Positions 9,734 through 16,390 of a stretch of 44,185 nt of DNA are shown piece by piece. Source of the stretch: Bryobacterales bacterium (GTDB lineage Bacteria > Acidobacteriota > Terriglobia > Bryobacterales > Bryobacteraceae); the NCBI GenBank assembly GCA_016789785.1, contig JAEUQE010000047.1, positions 1 to 44,185 of the forward strand. The letters are read 5' to 3'. The translations under genes and the position numbers were made by a program. Below the pieces are notes generated by a model, which saw nothing but the letters and a program-made list of their open reading frames with translations, ran no database searches and was not told where the DNA came from. How positions within the stretch are numbered: the first letter of the stretch is position 1; each line of letters starts with the position of its first letter.

Positions 9734-9834
9734 CGTGGGGCGGCTTTGTCGAGCGGAACGTGCGGATTGGATCGTCGCAGGAAAGGGCCTTGACCAGCTC
9801 GTGCACCCAGTGCGAGGCGGCGGGTGACCTCAAG

Positions 9835-9860
9835 ACATCAGCAGCGATATGCTGTGATGT
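9835..9860. promoter_or_regulatory. Operator-like inverted repeat directly before vapB
   Basis: ACATCA at 9835-9840 and TGATGT at 9855-9860 are perfect inverted arms, with a nested CAGC/GCTG pair inside whose centre is only half a base off. The repeat abuts the ATG of the antitoxin gene, so it covers the ribosome-binding region. VapB-type ribbon-helix-helix antitoxins usually bind such palindromes to repress their own operon. Binding here is inferred. Confidence 0.5.
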
Positions 9861-10109
9861 ATGCGGACTACGCTGACTCTCGACGACGATGTCGCCACGC
9901 TGCTCGAACAGCTTCAACGGGAGAGGCAGGCCACCTTTCGACAGGTGGTGAATCAGGCGCTGCGGGAAGGTCTGGCGCGCATGACCGCTCCCCCGGAGAT
10001 CAGGGCGTTTTGCACGAAACCGGTTGACTTGGGGAACTGCCGCTATCCCAACCTGGACAATGTTTGGGAGGTCTTGGATGACACAGAGCGAAGCGGTACC
10101 AGCCGATGA
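9861..10109 (+). CDS. VapB-like ribbon-helix-helix antitoxin
   Basis: An 82-residue protein. The N-terminus, MRTTLTLDDDVATLLEQLQ then FRQVVNQALREGL, is a typical ribbon-helix-helix DNA-binding fold: a beta strand followed by two helices. The C-terminal half (about residues 45-82) should be the flexible part that wraps the toxin. The stop overlaps the start of the PIN toxin by four bases (ATGA at 10106-10109), the standard coupling in vapBC operons. It should neutralise the toxin and, together with it, repress transcription at the inverted repeat at 9835-9860. Family assignment comes from sequence pattern and context, not from a database match. Confidence 0.85.
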   Translation: MRTTLTLDDDVATLLEQLQRERQATFRQVVNQALREGLARMTAPPEIRAFCTKPVDLGNCRYPNLDNVWEVLDDTERSGTSR

Positions 10110-10534
10110 TCCTGATTGATGTCAACCTGCTCGTCTACTCCTGGGATCGGCGTGCGCCTCAACATCGTGTGGCGGTCGAGTGGTTGGACGCCAGGCTGAG
10201 TGGTTCGGCTCGCGTCGGCATCGCTTGGGAGTCCCTCGGCTTCCTGCGAATCGTCACCAATCCCCGGGTGTTTGAGAGGCCCGCTCCGCTCCCAGTAGCG
10301 TGGGAACAAGTCCAGCAGTGGCTGAGCGCTCCTTGTGTGTGGGTTCCGGTACCCGGCGACCGTCATCAGGCGATCCTGCGCCGGCTCCTGCTGCAGTTGG
10401 GCGGTGGCGGGAACCTCATTCCAGACGCCCATCTGGCAGCGCTGGCGATCGAGTACGGCCTTGACCTCTGCTCCACCGACGGTGACTTTGCCCGGTTCGC
10501 GTGGCTACGCTGGGTGAACCCCCTGAGCCCGTAG
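10106..10534 (+). CDS. VapC-like PIN-domain ribonuclease toxin
   Basis: A 142-residue protein with the PIN-domain acidic residues in the expected order: Asp5 (MILIDVNLLVY), Glu42 (WESL), Asp107 (LIPDAHLA) and Asp125/Asp127 (CSTDGDFARF). These coordinate Mg2+ or Mn2+ for RNA cleavage in VapC toxins, which usually cut tRNA or rRNA; the target is unknown. The length is usual for VapC. It overlaps the antitoxin by four bases, so translation is coupled. All key residues are present, so the toxin looks intact. Confidence 0.88.
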   Translation: MILIDVNLLVYSWDRRAPQHRVAVEWLDARLSGSARVGIAWESLGFLRIVTNPRVFERPAPLPVAWEQVQQWLSAPCVWVPVPGDRHQAILRRLLLQLGGGGNLIPDAHLAALAIEYGLDLCSTDGDFARFAWLRWVNPLSP

Positions 10535-10937
10535 CCGCACCTGTGCAAAACAGCTATCTCCGAAATCGGCATCTCGAAAGCGAATTGCGTAAGGACGGCC
10601 CGCCGGCTCGCGGATTCATCTCTTGGCGACAGGAGCGTTCGAGATAGAACTCCCGCTTCTGATAAGTCCGGCGCCGGAGAATGCCTCGCTCTTGAACAGC
10701 CCTGCGCGTCCGAGCGATTCCGTCTACCGCCAATGGTGGTCGGCCAGTGTTCGCTAGAGCACCTGGAACCGCGACGAAGTTGGCCGGCAGCGGCGGGCTT
10801 ACGCATCGAAATGCACCTGGGGGAAGCCGCCTGCGTTTCGTGGTGCTCGGACCGCCGCAGGTGCCCGAAACTGGCATCTCAAACCAGCAACGATCCTCCC
10901 CACTCCCACCCCGGTTGCGATACGCTATGTACTGGCC
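10535..10937. other. Gene-free spacer with two copies of an IS-end-like motif
   Basis: About 400 bp without a credible gene. The sequence CCGAAATCGGCATCTC at 10560-10575 recurs as CCGAAACTGGCATCTC at 10865-10880 in the same orientation, and both are followed by AAA after zero or one base. The first copy is preceded by CTGTGCAAAACAGC. Repeated subterminal motifs of this kind occur in IS21-like elements, and an IS21 relic lies at 16 kb, so this may be the remains of an element. The link is speculative. Confidence 0.35.
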
Positions 10938-11528
10938 ATGCGTCTGTTCGTTGCCATTGATCTTCCCGCCTCGGTCCAATCCGCGCTCACCAGCCTCATC
11001 GACACCCTGCGTCCCACCGCCCGCATCCGCTGGACTAAGCCCGCCAACCTGCACCTGACCACCAAATTCATCGGCGAATTCGCGGACTCTCAACTCGCCG
11101 CCCTCCGCGACGCACTGGCTCGCGTCCAGTCACCCGAAATCCCCATCGCCGTCCGGGGAATCGGCTGGTTTCCCAATCCCCACAACCCGCGCATCCTCTG
11201 GGCCGGAGTCCGTGCTCCCGAATCGCTCGGCGCCCTCGCCCGCGCCACAGACGAAGCTGTCCTCCCCTTCGGCATCCAGCCCGAAAAACGAGCCTACTCG
11301 CCACATCTCACCCTGGCCCGCATTGAGGAAAAGGTCGATCTCGCCCCCCTCCGCCGCCAGATTGCATCCCTCCCCTCCGACGAATGGGGCGATTTCACCG
11401 CCTCCGCCTTTCATCTCTACCAGAGCGAACTGCGCTCGGGCGGCTCGATCTATACCCGGCTCGCGACGTTCCCCATGCCTCACGATCCCGATCCCGAAGT
11501 GCCCTCAATGAAAGCACCTGGCGTATGA
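10938..11528 (+). CDS. thpR: RNA 2',3'-cyclic phosphodiesterase (2H family)
   Basis: A 196-residue protein with the two HxTx signatures of the 2H phosphoesterase superfamily: HLTTKF (His39-Thr41) and HLTLARI (His123-Thr125). It begins MRLFVAIDLP, as ThpR/LigT proteins do. These enzymes open 2',3'-cyclic phosphates at RNA ends to 2'-phosphates. The length is normal (about 180-190 residues) with a short extra C-terminal tail. The stop codon overlaps the plsY start by four bases, so it is the first gene of a three-gene operon with plsY and gpsA. There is no obvious biochemical link between RNA end processing and phospholipid synthesis; the grouping may simply be for co-transcription. Confidence 0.88.
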   Translation: MRLFVAIDLPASVQSALTSLIDTLRPTARIRWTKPANLHLTTKFIGEFADSQLAALRDALARVQSPEIPIAVRGIGWFPNPHNPRILWAGVRAPESLGALARATDEAVLPFGIQPEKRAYSPHLTLARIEEKVDLAPLRRQIASLPSDEWGDFTASAFHLYQSELRSGGSIYTRLATFPMPHDPDPEVPSMKAPGV

Positions 11529-12130
11529 AACCTCTACTTTCACTTCCCATCGCGTACCTGCTGGGTGGAGTCCCGTTCGGCTATCTGCTGGTTCGCCTCA
11601 AGTCTGGCGAAGACATCCGAGGAATGGGCTCGGGCAACATCGGCGCGACCAACGTTCTTCGTAACGAGGGCCGTTTGCTCGGTGTCGTCACACTGCTGCT
11701 CGACATGTTGAAGGGCTACGCAGCCGTGTGGATCGCAGCCTGGCTTTCCGAAACCGACCCGGTGTGGATGGCTCTCGCCGCTGCGGCAGTGGTTCTCGGT
11801 CATGCGTTCCCGGTGTTCCTCAAGTTCCAGGGCGGCAAGGCAGTAGCCAGCTTTGTGGGTGCATCACTCTACATCGCGCCTCTCCCTTTGCTGGCCACCA
11901 TGATCGTCTTCGTCGTCACCGTGGCAGCGACGCGTTACATCTCGCTCGGGTCCATCCTCGGCGCGCTGCTCTTTCCCTTTGCGGTCTTCCTGATCCAGCA
12001 TCCGCCCGCCCCCATTCTGCTGGTCTCGCTTGCCGGTGGCCTCTTCATCGTCTGGAGACACAAGTCGAACATTGAGCGCCTAAGAGCAGGCAACGAAAAC
12101 GTGTTCCGCTTCGGCAAGTCCCGCGCATGA
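11525..12130 (+). CDS. plsY: Glycerol-3-phosphate acyltransferase PlsY
   Basis: A 201-residue inner-membrane enzyme that transfers acyl groups from acyl-phosphate to glycerol-3-phosphate, the first step of phospholipid synthesis in most bacteria. Conserved motifs are all visible: SGNIGATNVLR (residues 36-46), GHAFPVFLKFQGGKAVA (92-108) and the HKSNIERL motif near the C-terminus. There are about five hydrophobic segments. The ATG at 11525 overlaps the thpR stop, and the gene overlaps gpsA by four bases (12127-12130). Its neighbour gpsA makes the acceptor substrate, a common pairing. A longer in-frame reading from 11384 would lie inside thpR and is not used. Confidence 0.93.
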   Translation: MKPLLSLPIAYLLGGVPFGYLLVRLKSGEDIRGMGSGNIGATNVLRNEGRLLGVVTLLLDMLKGYAAVWIAAWLSETDPVWMALAAAAVVLGHAFPVFLKFQGGKAVASFVGASLYIAPLPLLATMIVFVVTVAATRYISLGSILGALLFPFAVFLIQHPPAPILLVSLAGGLFIVWRHKSNIERLRAGNENVFRFGKSRA

Positions 12131-13125
12131 CCTCCCCCTCCCTCCTCTCCATCATCGGTGGCGGAAGTTGGGGGACCGCGCTCGCCATCGTCCTCTCGTC
12201 TCGATTTGAGCAAGTGCGGCTATGGGTTTACGAGCCGGATCTCGCGCAACGAATGCAGTCCACCCGTGAGAACGACGTGTTCCTGCCCGGGGCAACTCTC
12301 CCTCCCAACGTTTATCCAGCGTCCAGCCTGGAGGACGTTCTCCGCGATAGCGATACCGTCCTGACTGTGATGCCCAGTCATCATGTTCGCGGGATCGCCA
12401 CTCAAATGTTGCCCTGGCTCCGTCCGCAAGCATCGATCGTGAGTGCGACCAAGGGTATTGAAAACAACACGTTGAAGAGAGTATCGGAAGTCCTTCAGGA
12501 GGTTATGGGTTCTGCCCGGATCGCGATCCTTTCCGGACCGTCGTTCGCTAAGGAAGTCGCGCGAGGGGAACCAGCGGCGATTGCGGTTGCTTCCCAGGAC
12601 GCCGCCCTCGCGCAGCAGATTCAGGCGCTGTTCTCCACCCGCACTCTCCGCCTCTATACGAACCCAGACCCCATCGGCGTGGAAACAGGCGCTGCGTTGA
12701 AGAACGTGATTGCGATTGCGGCCGGCGTTTGCCAGGGGCTGGGGCTTGGCTCGAATTCCCGGGCCGCGCTGATCACCCGCGGTCTCGCGGAAATCACGCG
12801 TCTCGCAGTCGCGATGGGAGGGCAGCCAGCGACGCTGGCGGGGCTGGCCGGCCTCGGCGATCTCGTCTTAACCTGTACTGGCGATCTCAGCCGTAACCGT
12901 CAGGTCGGAGTGGAGTTAGCCAAGGGCCGCCCGATTGCCGAGATTACTGCTTCCATGCGCATGGTGGCCGAAGGTGTGCAGACGACGTATGCGGCCATGG
13001 ACTTGGCCCGTAAGTATCAGGTCAGCTTGCCCATCACCGAGCAAATGGAGGAGATTCTGGAAGGCCGGCGCGGCCCGTCGGAGGCGCTGCGCATTCTCAT
13101 GGAGCGCTCGTTGAAGGGCGAGTGA
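12127..13125 (+). CDS. gpsA: Glycerol-3-phosphate dehydrogenase [NAD(P)+]
   Basis: A 332-residue cytosolic enzyme that reduces dihydroxyacetone phosphate to sn-glycerol-3-phosphate. The N-terminal Rossmann motif is IIGGGSWGTALA. Further signatures are VSATKGIE, LSGPSFAKEVARG, the catalytic-lysine segment GAALKNVIAIAAG, GLGDLVLTCTGDLSRNRQVG and the C-terminal LPITEQMEEIL. The length is as usual for GpsA (330-340). It overlaps plsY by four bases and completes a precursor-then-acylation pair for membrane lipid synthesis. Start ATG 12127 is fixed by the overlap. Confidence 0.95.
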   Translation: MTSPSLLSIIGGGSWGTALAIVLSSRFEQVRLWVYEPDLAQRMQSTRENDVFLPGATLPPNVYPASSLEDVLRDSDTVLTVMPSHHVRGIATQMLPWLRPQASIVSATKGIENNTLKRVSEVLQEVMGSARIAILSGPSFAKEVARGEPAAIAVASQDAALAQQIQALFSTRTLRLYTNPDPIGVETGAALKNVIAIAAGVCQGLGLGSNSRAALITRGLAEITRLAVAMGGQPATLAGLAGLGDLVLTCTGDLSRNRQVGVELAKGRPIAEITASMRMVAEGVQTTYAAMDLARKYQVSLPITEQMEEILEGRRGPSEALRILMERSLKGE

Positions 13126-13354
13126 CGGGCTCGATCTGCCTGTGCGAACCCGCTTCAACCGTCCCCGCGGATTCGAGATTCTCAACCACTGGAGTGGCAT
13201 ACCGGTGCGCCTGAATGCATGTGCACTTACCTTGCCCGGCACGCTTTCCAGTCGGGGCATCGTGACCAATTGAGCGCTGTCGTGGGATCTGCCCTTTGAC
13301 ACTCTGTGCGATCTACCCCGCAACCACCCCACCAATGAGCTAGACTTACCTCCC

Positions 13355-14089
13355 ATGCGGACACTTATCGTTCCCATTGCACTGTTCATGCTGCCCGCAA
13401 CTCCGATGCCCGCACAGAGCGGGGAACGAGGCGAGCAACTCTATCAGAGCCAGTGCGCCTACTGTCACGGCCGCGATGGCGAAGGTGGGCGCGGTCCCAT
13501 GCTGACTCGGCCCCTGCTGCGGCGCGCGCCCGATGACGAAGCGCTGACCCGTGTCATTCGCCGCGGACTCCCCGACGCAGGCATGCCCGGCACCACCATG
13601 AGCGATCGCGAGGCGGCCGCCGTCGCCGCATATGTCCGCCAACTCGGCCGCAAGCCCACAGCGTCGATTCCGGGCGATCCCGCCCGCGGACGCGATGTCT
13701 ACACGCAGAACCGTTGCGATCAGTGCCACACCATCGCGGGACACGGAGGCGCTTTCGGCCCGGACCTCAGCGCAATCGGACTCCGCCGCAATGCCGCCCA
13801 CCTTCGCACTTCGCTCCTCGACCCCAGTGCCGACACTCCCGACGATTACGCCTTCGTGCGCGCCGTGACATCGGCAGGGAAAACCATCGAAGGCATCCGC
13901 ATCAATGAAGACACTTTCTCCATTCAATTGCGCCTGTCCTCCAACGCCGTCGAGTCGCTCTGGAAATCCAGCCTGCGCGAAGTCAGGAAGGATCTCCGCA
14001 CATCCCCCATGCCGTCCTACCGCCAATTGCCAGCCCAGTCCCTCGACGACCTGATCGCCTATCTCGCATCGCTCCGGGAGGTGGAATGA
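13355..14089 (+). CDS. Diheme c-type cytochrome, partner of the PQQ dehydrogenase
   Basis: A 244-residue exported protein with signal peptide (LIVPIALFMLPATPMPAQ) and two class I cytochrome c haem motifs, CAYCH (Cys34, Cys37, His38) and CDQCH (Cys121, Cys124, His125). A candidate axial methionine for the first haem is in AGMPGT (Met77); for the second, SPMPSY near residue 215 is possible. The C-terminal part has the LPAQSLDDLIAYLASL helix typical of cytochrome domains. It overlaps the PQQ dehydrogenase start, so it is very probably the direct periplasmic electron acceptor of that enzyme, passing electrons towards a terminal oxidase. The ATG at 13355 precedes a good signal peptide. Confidence 0.88.
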   Translation: MRTLIVPIALFMLPATPMPAQSGERGEQLYQSQCAYCHGRDGEGGRGPMLTRPLLRRAPDDEALTRVIRRGLPDAGMPGTTMSDREAAAVAAYVRQLGRKPTASIPGDPARGRDVYTQNRCDQCHTIAGHGGAFGPDLSAIGLRRNAAHLRTSLLDPSADTPDDYAFVRAVTSAGKTIEGIRINEDTFSIQLRLSSNAVESLWKSSLREVRKDLRTSPMPSYRQLPAQSLDDLIAYLASLREVE

Positions 14090-15681
14090 TGATGCTCCTG
14101 CTGCTCGCAGTGCCGACCTTCATCGCGTGGGCTCAGATCCCGCCGTCACCATCGCTCACCTACGAACGCGTCGCCCGCGCCGATGCCGAACCTGGCAATT
14201 GGCTCACCTACAACGGCAACTACGCCTCGCATCACTACTCCCGCCTCGATCAGATCAACCGCTCCAACGTCAGCCGCCTGCGCATGAACTGGATGTATCA
14301 GATCCGCAGCCGCCAGCATTTTGAAACTACGCCTCTCGTGTTCGATGGAATGATGCTCCTGACTGAGCCGCCGAGCGATGTCACCGCGCTCGATCTTCGC
14401 ACCGGCCGCCCGCTGTGGCAGTACCGCCGCTCCATCCCCGAAGGCGTCATTGTCTGCTGCGGACAAGTAAATCGCGGTGTCGCGGTGCTCGGCGATCAGG
14501 TCTATGTTGGTACCGTCGACGGCCACCTCGTCGCGCTCGACATTCGTACCGGACGCGTGCGATGGGACGTCGAAGTGGCCGATTTCCGCACCGGCTATTC
14601 CATCACCGCCGCGCCACTCGCCGTCAAGGACAAGATCATCGTCGGCATCGCGGGCGCCGAGTATGGCGTGCGCGGCTTTCTCGACGCCTACGATGCGCGC
14701 ACCGGCAAGCTTGCATGGCGATTCTGGACCACGCCCGCTCCAGGTGAAGCCGGCAACGAAACCTGGTCCGGCGATTCGTGGAAGCGCGGAGGCGCCACCA
14801 CGTGGGTCACCGGCTCCTACGATCCTTCGCTGAATCTCATCTACTGGGGCACCGGCAATCCCGGCCCCGACTACGACGGCACCGTGCGGCTCGGCGACAA
14901 TCTCTACTCCGACGCGGTCATCGCGGTCGATGCGGACACCGGCAAACTGAAATGGCACTTTCAGTTCACCCCGCACGACGTGAACGACATGGATTCAAAT
15001 CAGATCCCCGTGCTGCTCGATGCCGCGTGGCAGGGCAAGCCCCGCAAACTGATGCTGTTCGCAAATCGCAACGCGTTCTACTACGTGCTCGATCGCGCAA
15101 CCGGTGAGTTCCTTCTGGCGAAGCAGTTCGCCCGCCAGAACTGGGCGAAGAGCATCGACGCGAAGGGCCGCCCAGTCCCCAATCCCGAGACGGAACCCAA
15201 TGACAAAGGCGCTCTCGTCTATCCCGATGACGATGGCACATCGAACTGGTTCAATCCCTCCTATAGCCCGCTGACAAATCTCTTCTATCAGAGCGTGCGC
15301 GAAAAGGGCGCCTACTACTTCCGCACCGAGTCGCCCTATGTGCCTGGTCGCGCGTATCTCGGCGCGTCGAAGCGCAACATCCCGAAAGAAGAGCCTTACG
15401 GTGCGATTCGCGCACTCCGTCCGTTGACTGGTGAGAAGGTGTGGGAGTTCCGTTTGCACTCGCCGCCTTGGGGTGGATTGCTCGCCACCGCGGGTGGGCT
15501 CGTGTTCTCCGGCAGCATGGAGGGCGATTTCTTCGCCTTGGACGATCGCACGGGCAAGCCGTTGTGGCGCGTGCAGACGGGCGGGGAAGTCTGGTCGAAC
15601 CCCCTAAGTTATTTATGGGAAGGCCGCCAGCACATCGTTATCGCCGCCGGGAGCGCTCTGCTGACGTTCACTGTCGACTGA
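14086..15681 (+). CDS. PQQ-dependent alcohol dehydrogenase, lanthanide-type active site
   Basis: A 531-residue periplasmic quinoprotein. The N-terminus is a signal peptide (LLLLAVPTFIAWAQ). It has the eight-bladed propeller repeats of this family (ALDLRTGRPLWQYR, ALDIRTGRVRWDVE, AYDARTGKLAWRF, AVDADTGKLKWHF, ALDDRTGKPLWRV). The vicinal disulfide pair is Cys124-Cys125 in IVCCGQVN. Likely metal and active-site residues are Glu192 (GAEYGVRGF), Asn258 (GTGNPGP), Asp301 and Asp303 (PHDVNDMDSNQ). In methanol and alcohol dehydrogenases the extra Asp two residues after the catalytic Asp marks lanthanide use. It probably oxidises an alcohol or similar compound and passes electrons to the cytochrome encoded just upstream with a 4-nt overlap. 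Three ATG codons (14086, 14089, 14092) could serve as start. Confidence 0.88.
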   Translation: MMMLLLLAVPTFIAWAQIPPSPSLTYERVARADAEPGNWLTYNGNYASHHYSRLDQINRSNVSRLRMNWMYQIRSRQHFETTPLVFDGMMLLTEPPSDVTALDLRTGRPLWQYRRSIPEGVIVCCGQVNRGVAVLGDQVYVGTVDGHLVALDIRTGRVRWDVEVADFRTGYSITAAPLAVKDKIIVGIAGAEYGVRGFLDAYDARTGKLAWRFWTTPAPGEAGNETWSGDSWKRGGATTWVTGSYDPSLNLIYWGTGNPGPDYDGTVRLGDNLYSDAVIAVDADTGKLKWHFQFTPHDVNDMDSNQIPVLLDAAWQGKPRKLMLFANRNAFYYVLDRATGEFLLAKQFARQNWAKSIDAKGRPVPNPETEPNDKGALVYPDDDGTSNWFNPSYSPLTNLFYQSVREKGAYYFRTESPYVPGRAYLGASKRNIPKEEPYGAIRALRPLTGEKVWEFRLHSPPWGGLLATAGGLVFSGSMEGDFFALDDRTGKPLWRVQTGGEVWSNPLSYLWEGRQHIVIAAGSALLTFTVD

Positions 15682-15926
15682 TGCGTCCCCACCCTGCGGC
15701 GGCGCTCAGTGGAATCGGCAGTGCTCATCGCACCCACAACCTTCCGCGGATCGATGCAACTGCGAACCGGCCGCATCCTGACCCGCGGTAGCGTCGCCGC
15801 ACCAGGCAACACTCCAAACAGGTACACCGCCGTGAACGGATGTTCACTCCGCCGTACGGCGACGCCGGACCTGACCAACTCACTCCGCCGCCCGCCACAC
15901 GGCACACCACGCTAATAACGCAAATA
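15682..15926. other. Intergenic region after the PQQ dehydrogenase
   Basis: About 245 bp between the dehydrogenase stop and the istA relic. I see no gene, hairpin terminator or clear promoter in it. The short open frames here have no recognisable content. Confidence 0.4.
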
Positions 15927-16110
15927 GGCCAATCCAATCGGCCAAGCCTTGTGTCCAGCTGGCTTCGGCATAGGAGTAACTACTGCCGCACGGCACCGCG
16001 ACGAAGGTGGCGACAGGGCGGATCTCACGAGTGCCGGATCGTGGACCGGAATGGTGTCACGGGCAAAATCGACGAACAGCTTCTCGCCGGCGCAAACGAG
16101 AAGCGTTCGC
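15927..16110 (-). pseudogene. IS21-family transposase (istA) remnant, frameshifted
   Basis: On the minus strand one frame reads AGEKLFVDFARDTIPVHDPA and, after a frameshift near 16028-16033, the next frame reads REIRPVATFVAVPCGSSYSY followed by AEASWTQGLADWIG. Together these match the start of the IstA catalytic domain, whose usual form is GEKLFVDYAGDT.PV.DP.TGEIR.A..FVAVLGAS.YTYAEA..TQ.L.DWI. The rest of IstA, the IstB gene and the IS ends are not visible, so this is a dead fragment of about 180 bp. Position and frame are read directly from the sequence; family assignment is from memory of the conserved block. Confidence 0.75.
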
Positions 16111-16283
16111 GATGACAGTTCTTGTGGGGAGTGACTTGTTCCTTTCGAGTTTGATGGCGGGTCTCTTACCGTCAATCGAGATGCTGCACACCGCCGCGTC
16201 GATCACGAAGGCGCAAAACTGAAATGAGGAGAGCCGGCGGCGAGGTCGCGCAGCCAGCCGACCTGAGGAAGTGGAGAAGGAGC

Positions 16284-16310
16284 TTGCCAGCGGCTGGTAT
16301 CAGGTATACT
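16284..16310 (+). promoter_or_regulatory. Possible promoter for the SLH-domain protein
   Basis: TTGCCA at 16284-16289 and TATACT at 16305-16310 are separated by 15 bp, short for a sigma70 promoter but with a good -10 box. It lies about 80 bp before the chosen GTG start. It has weak support because the spacing is not ideal. Confidence 0.3.
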
Positions 16311-16390
16311 GTAGCCGGCCGGGGCCCCGAGAAGGGAATCCCGGAACTATGCCTGCTGAGCAGGCTGATGCAATGTGCAAGGAGGGTCTT

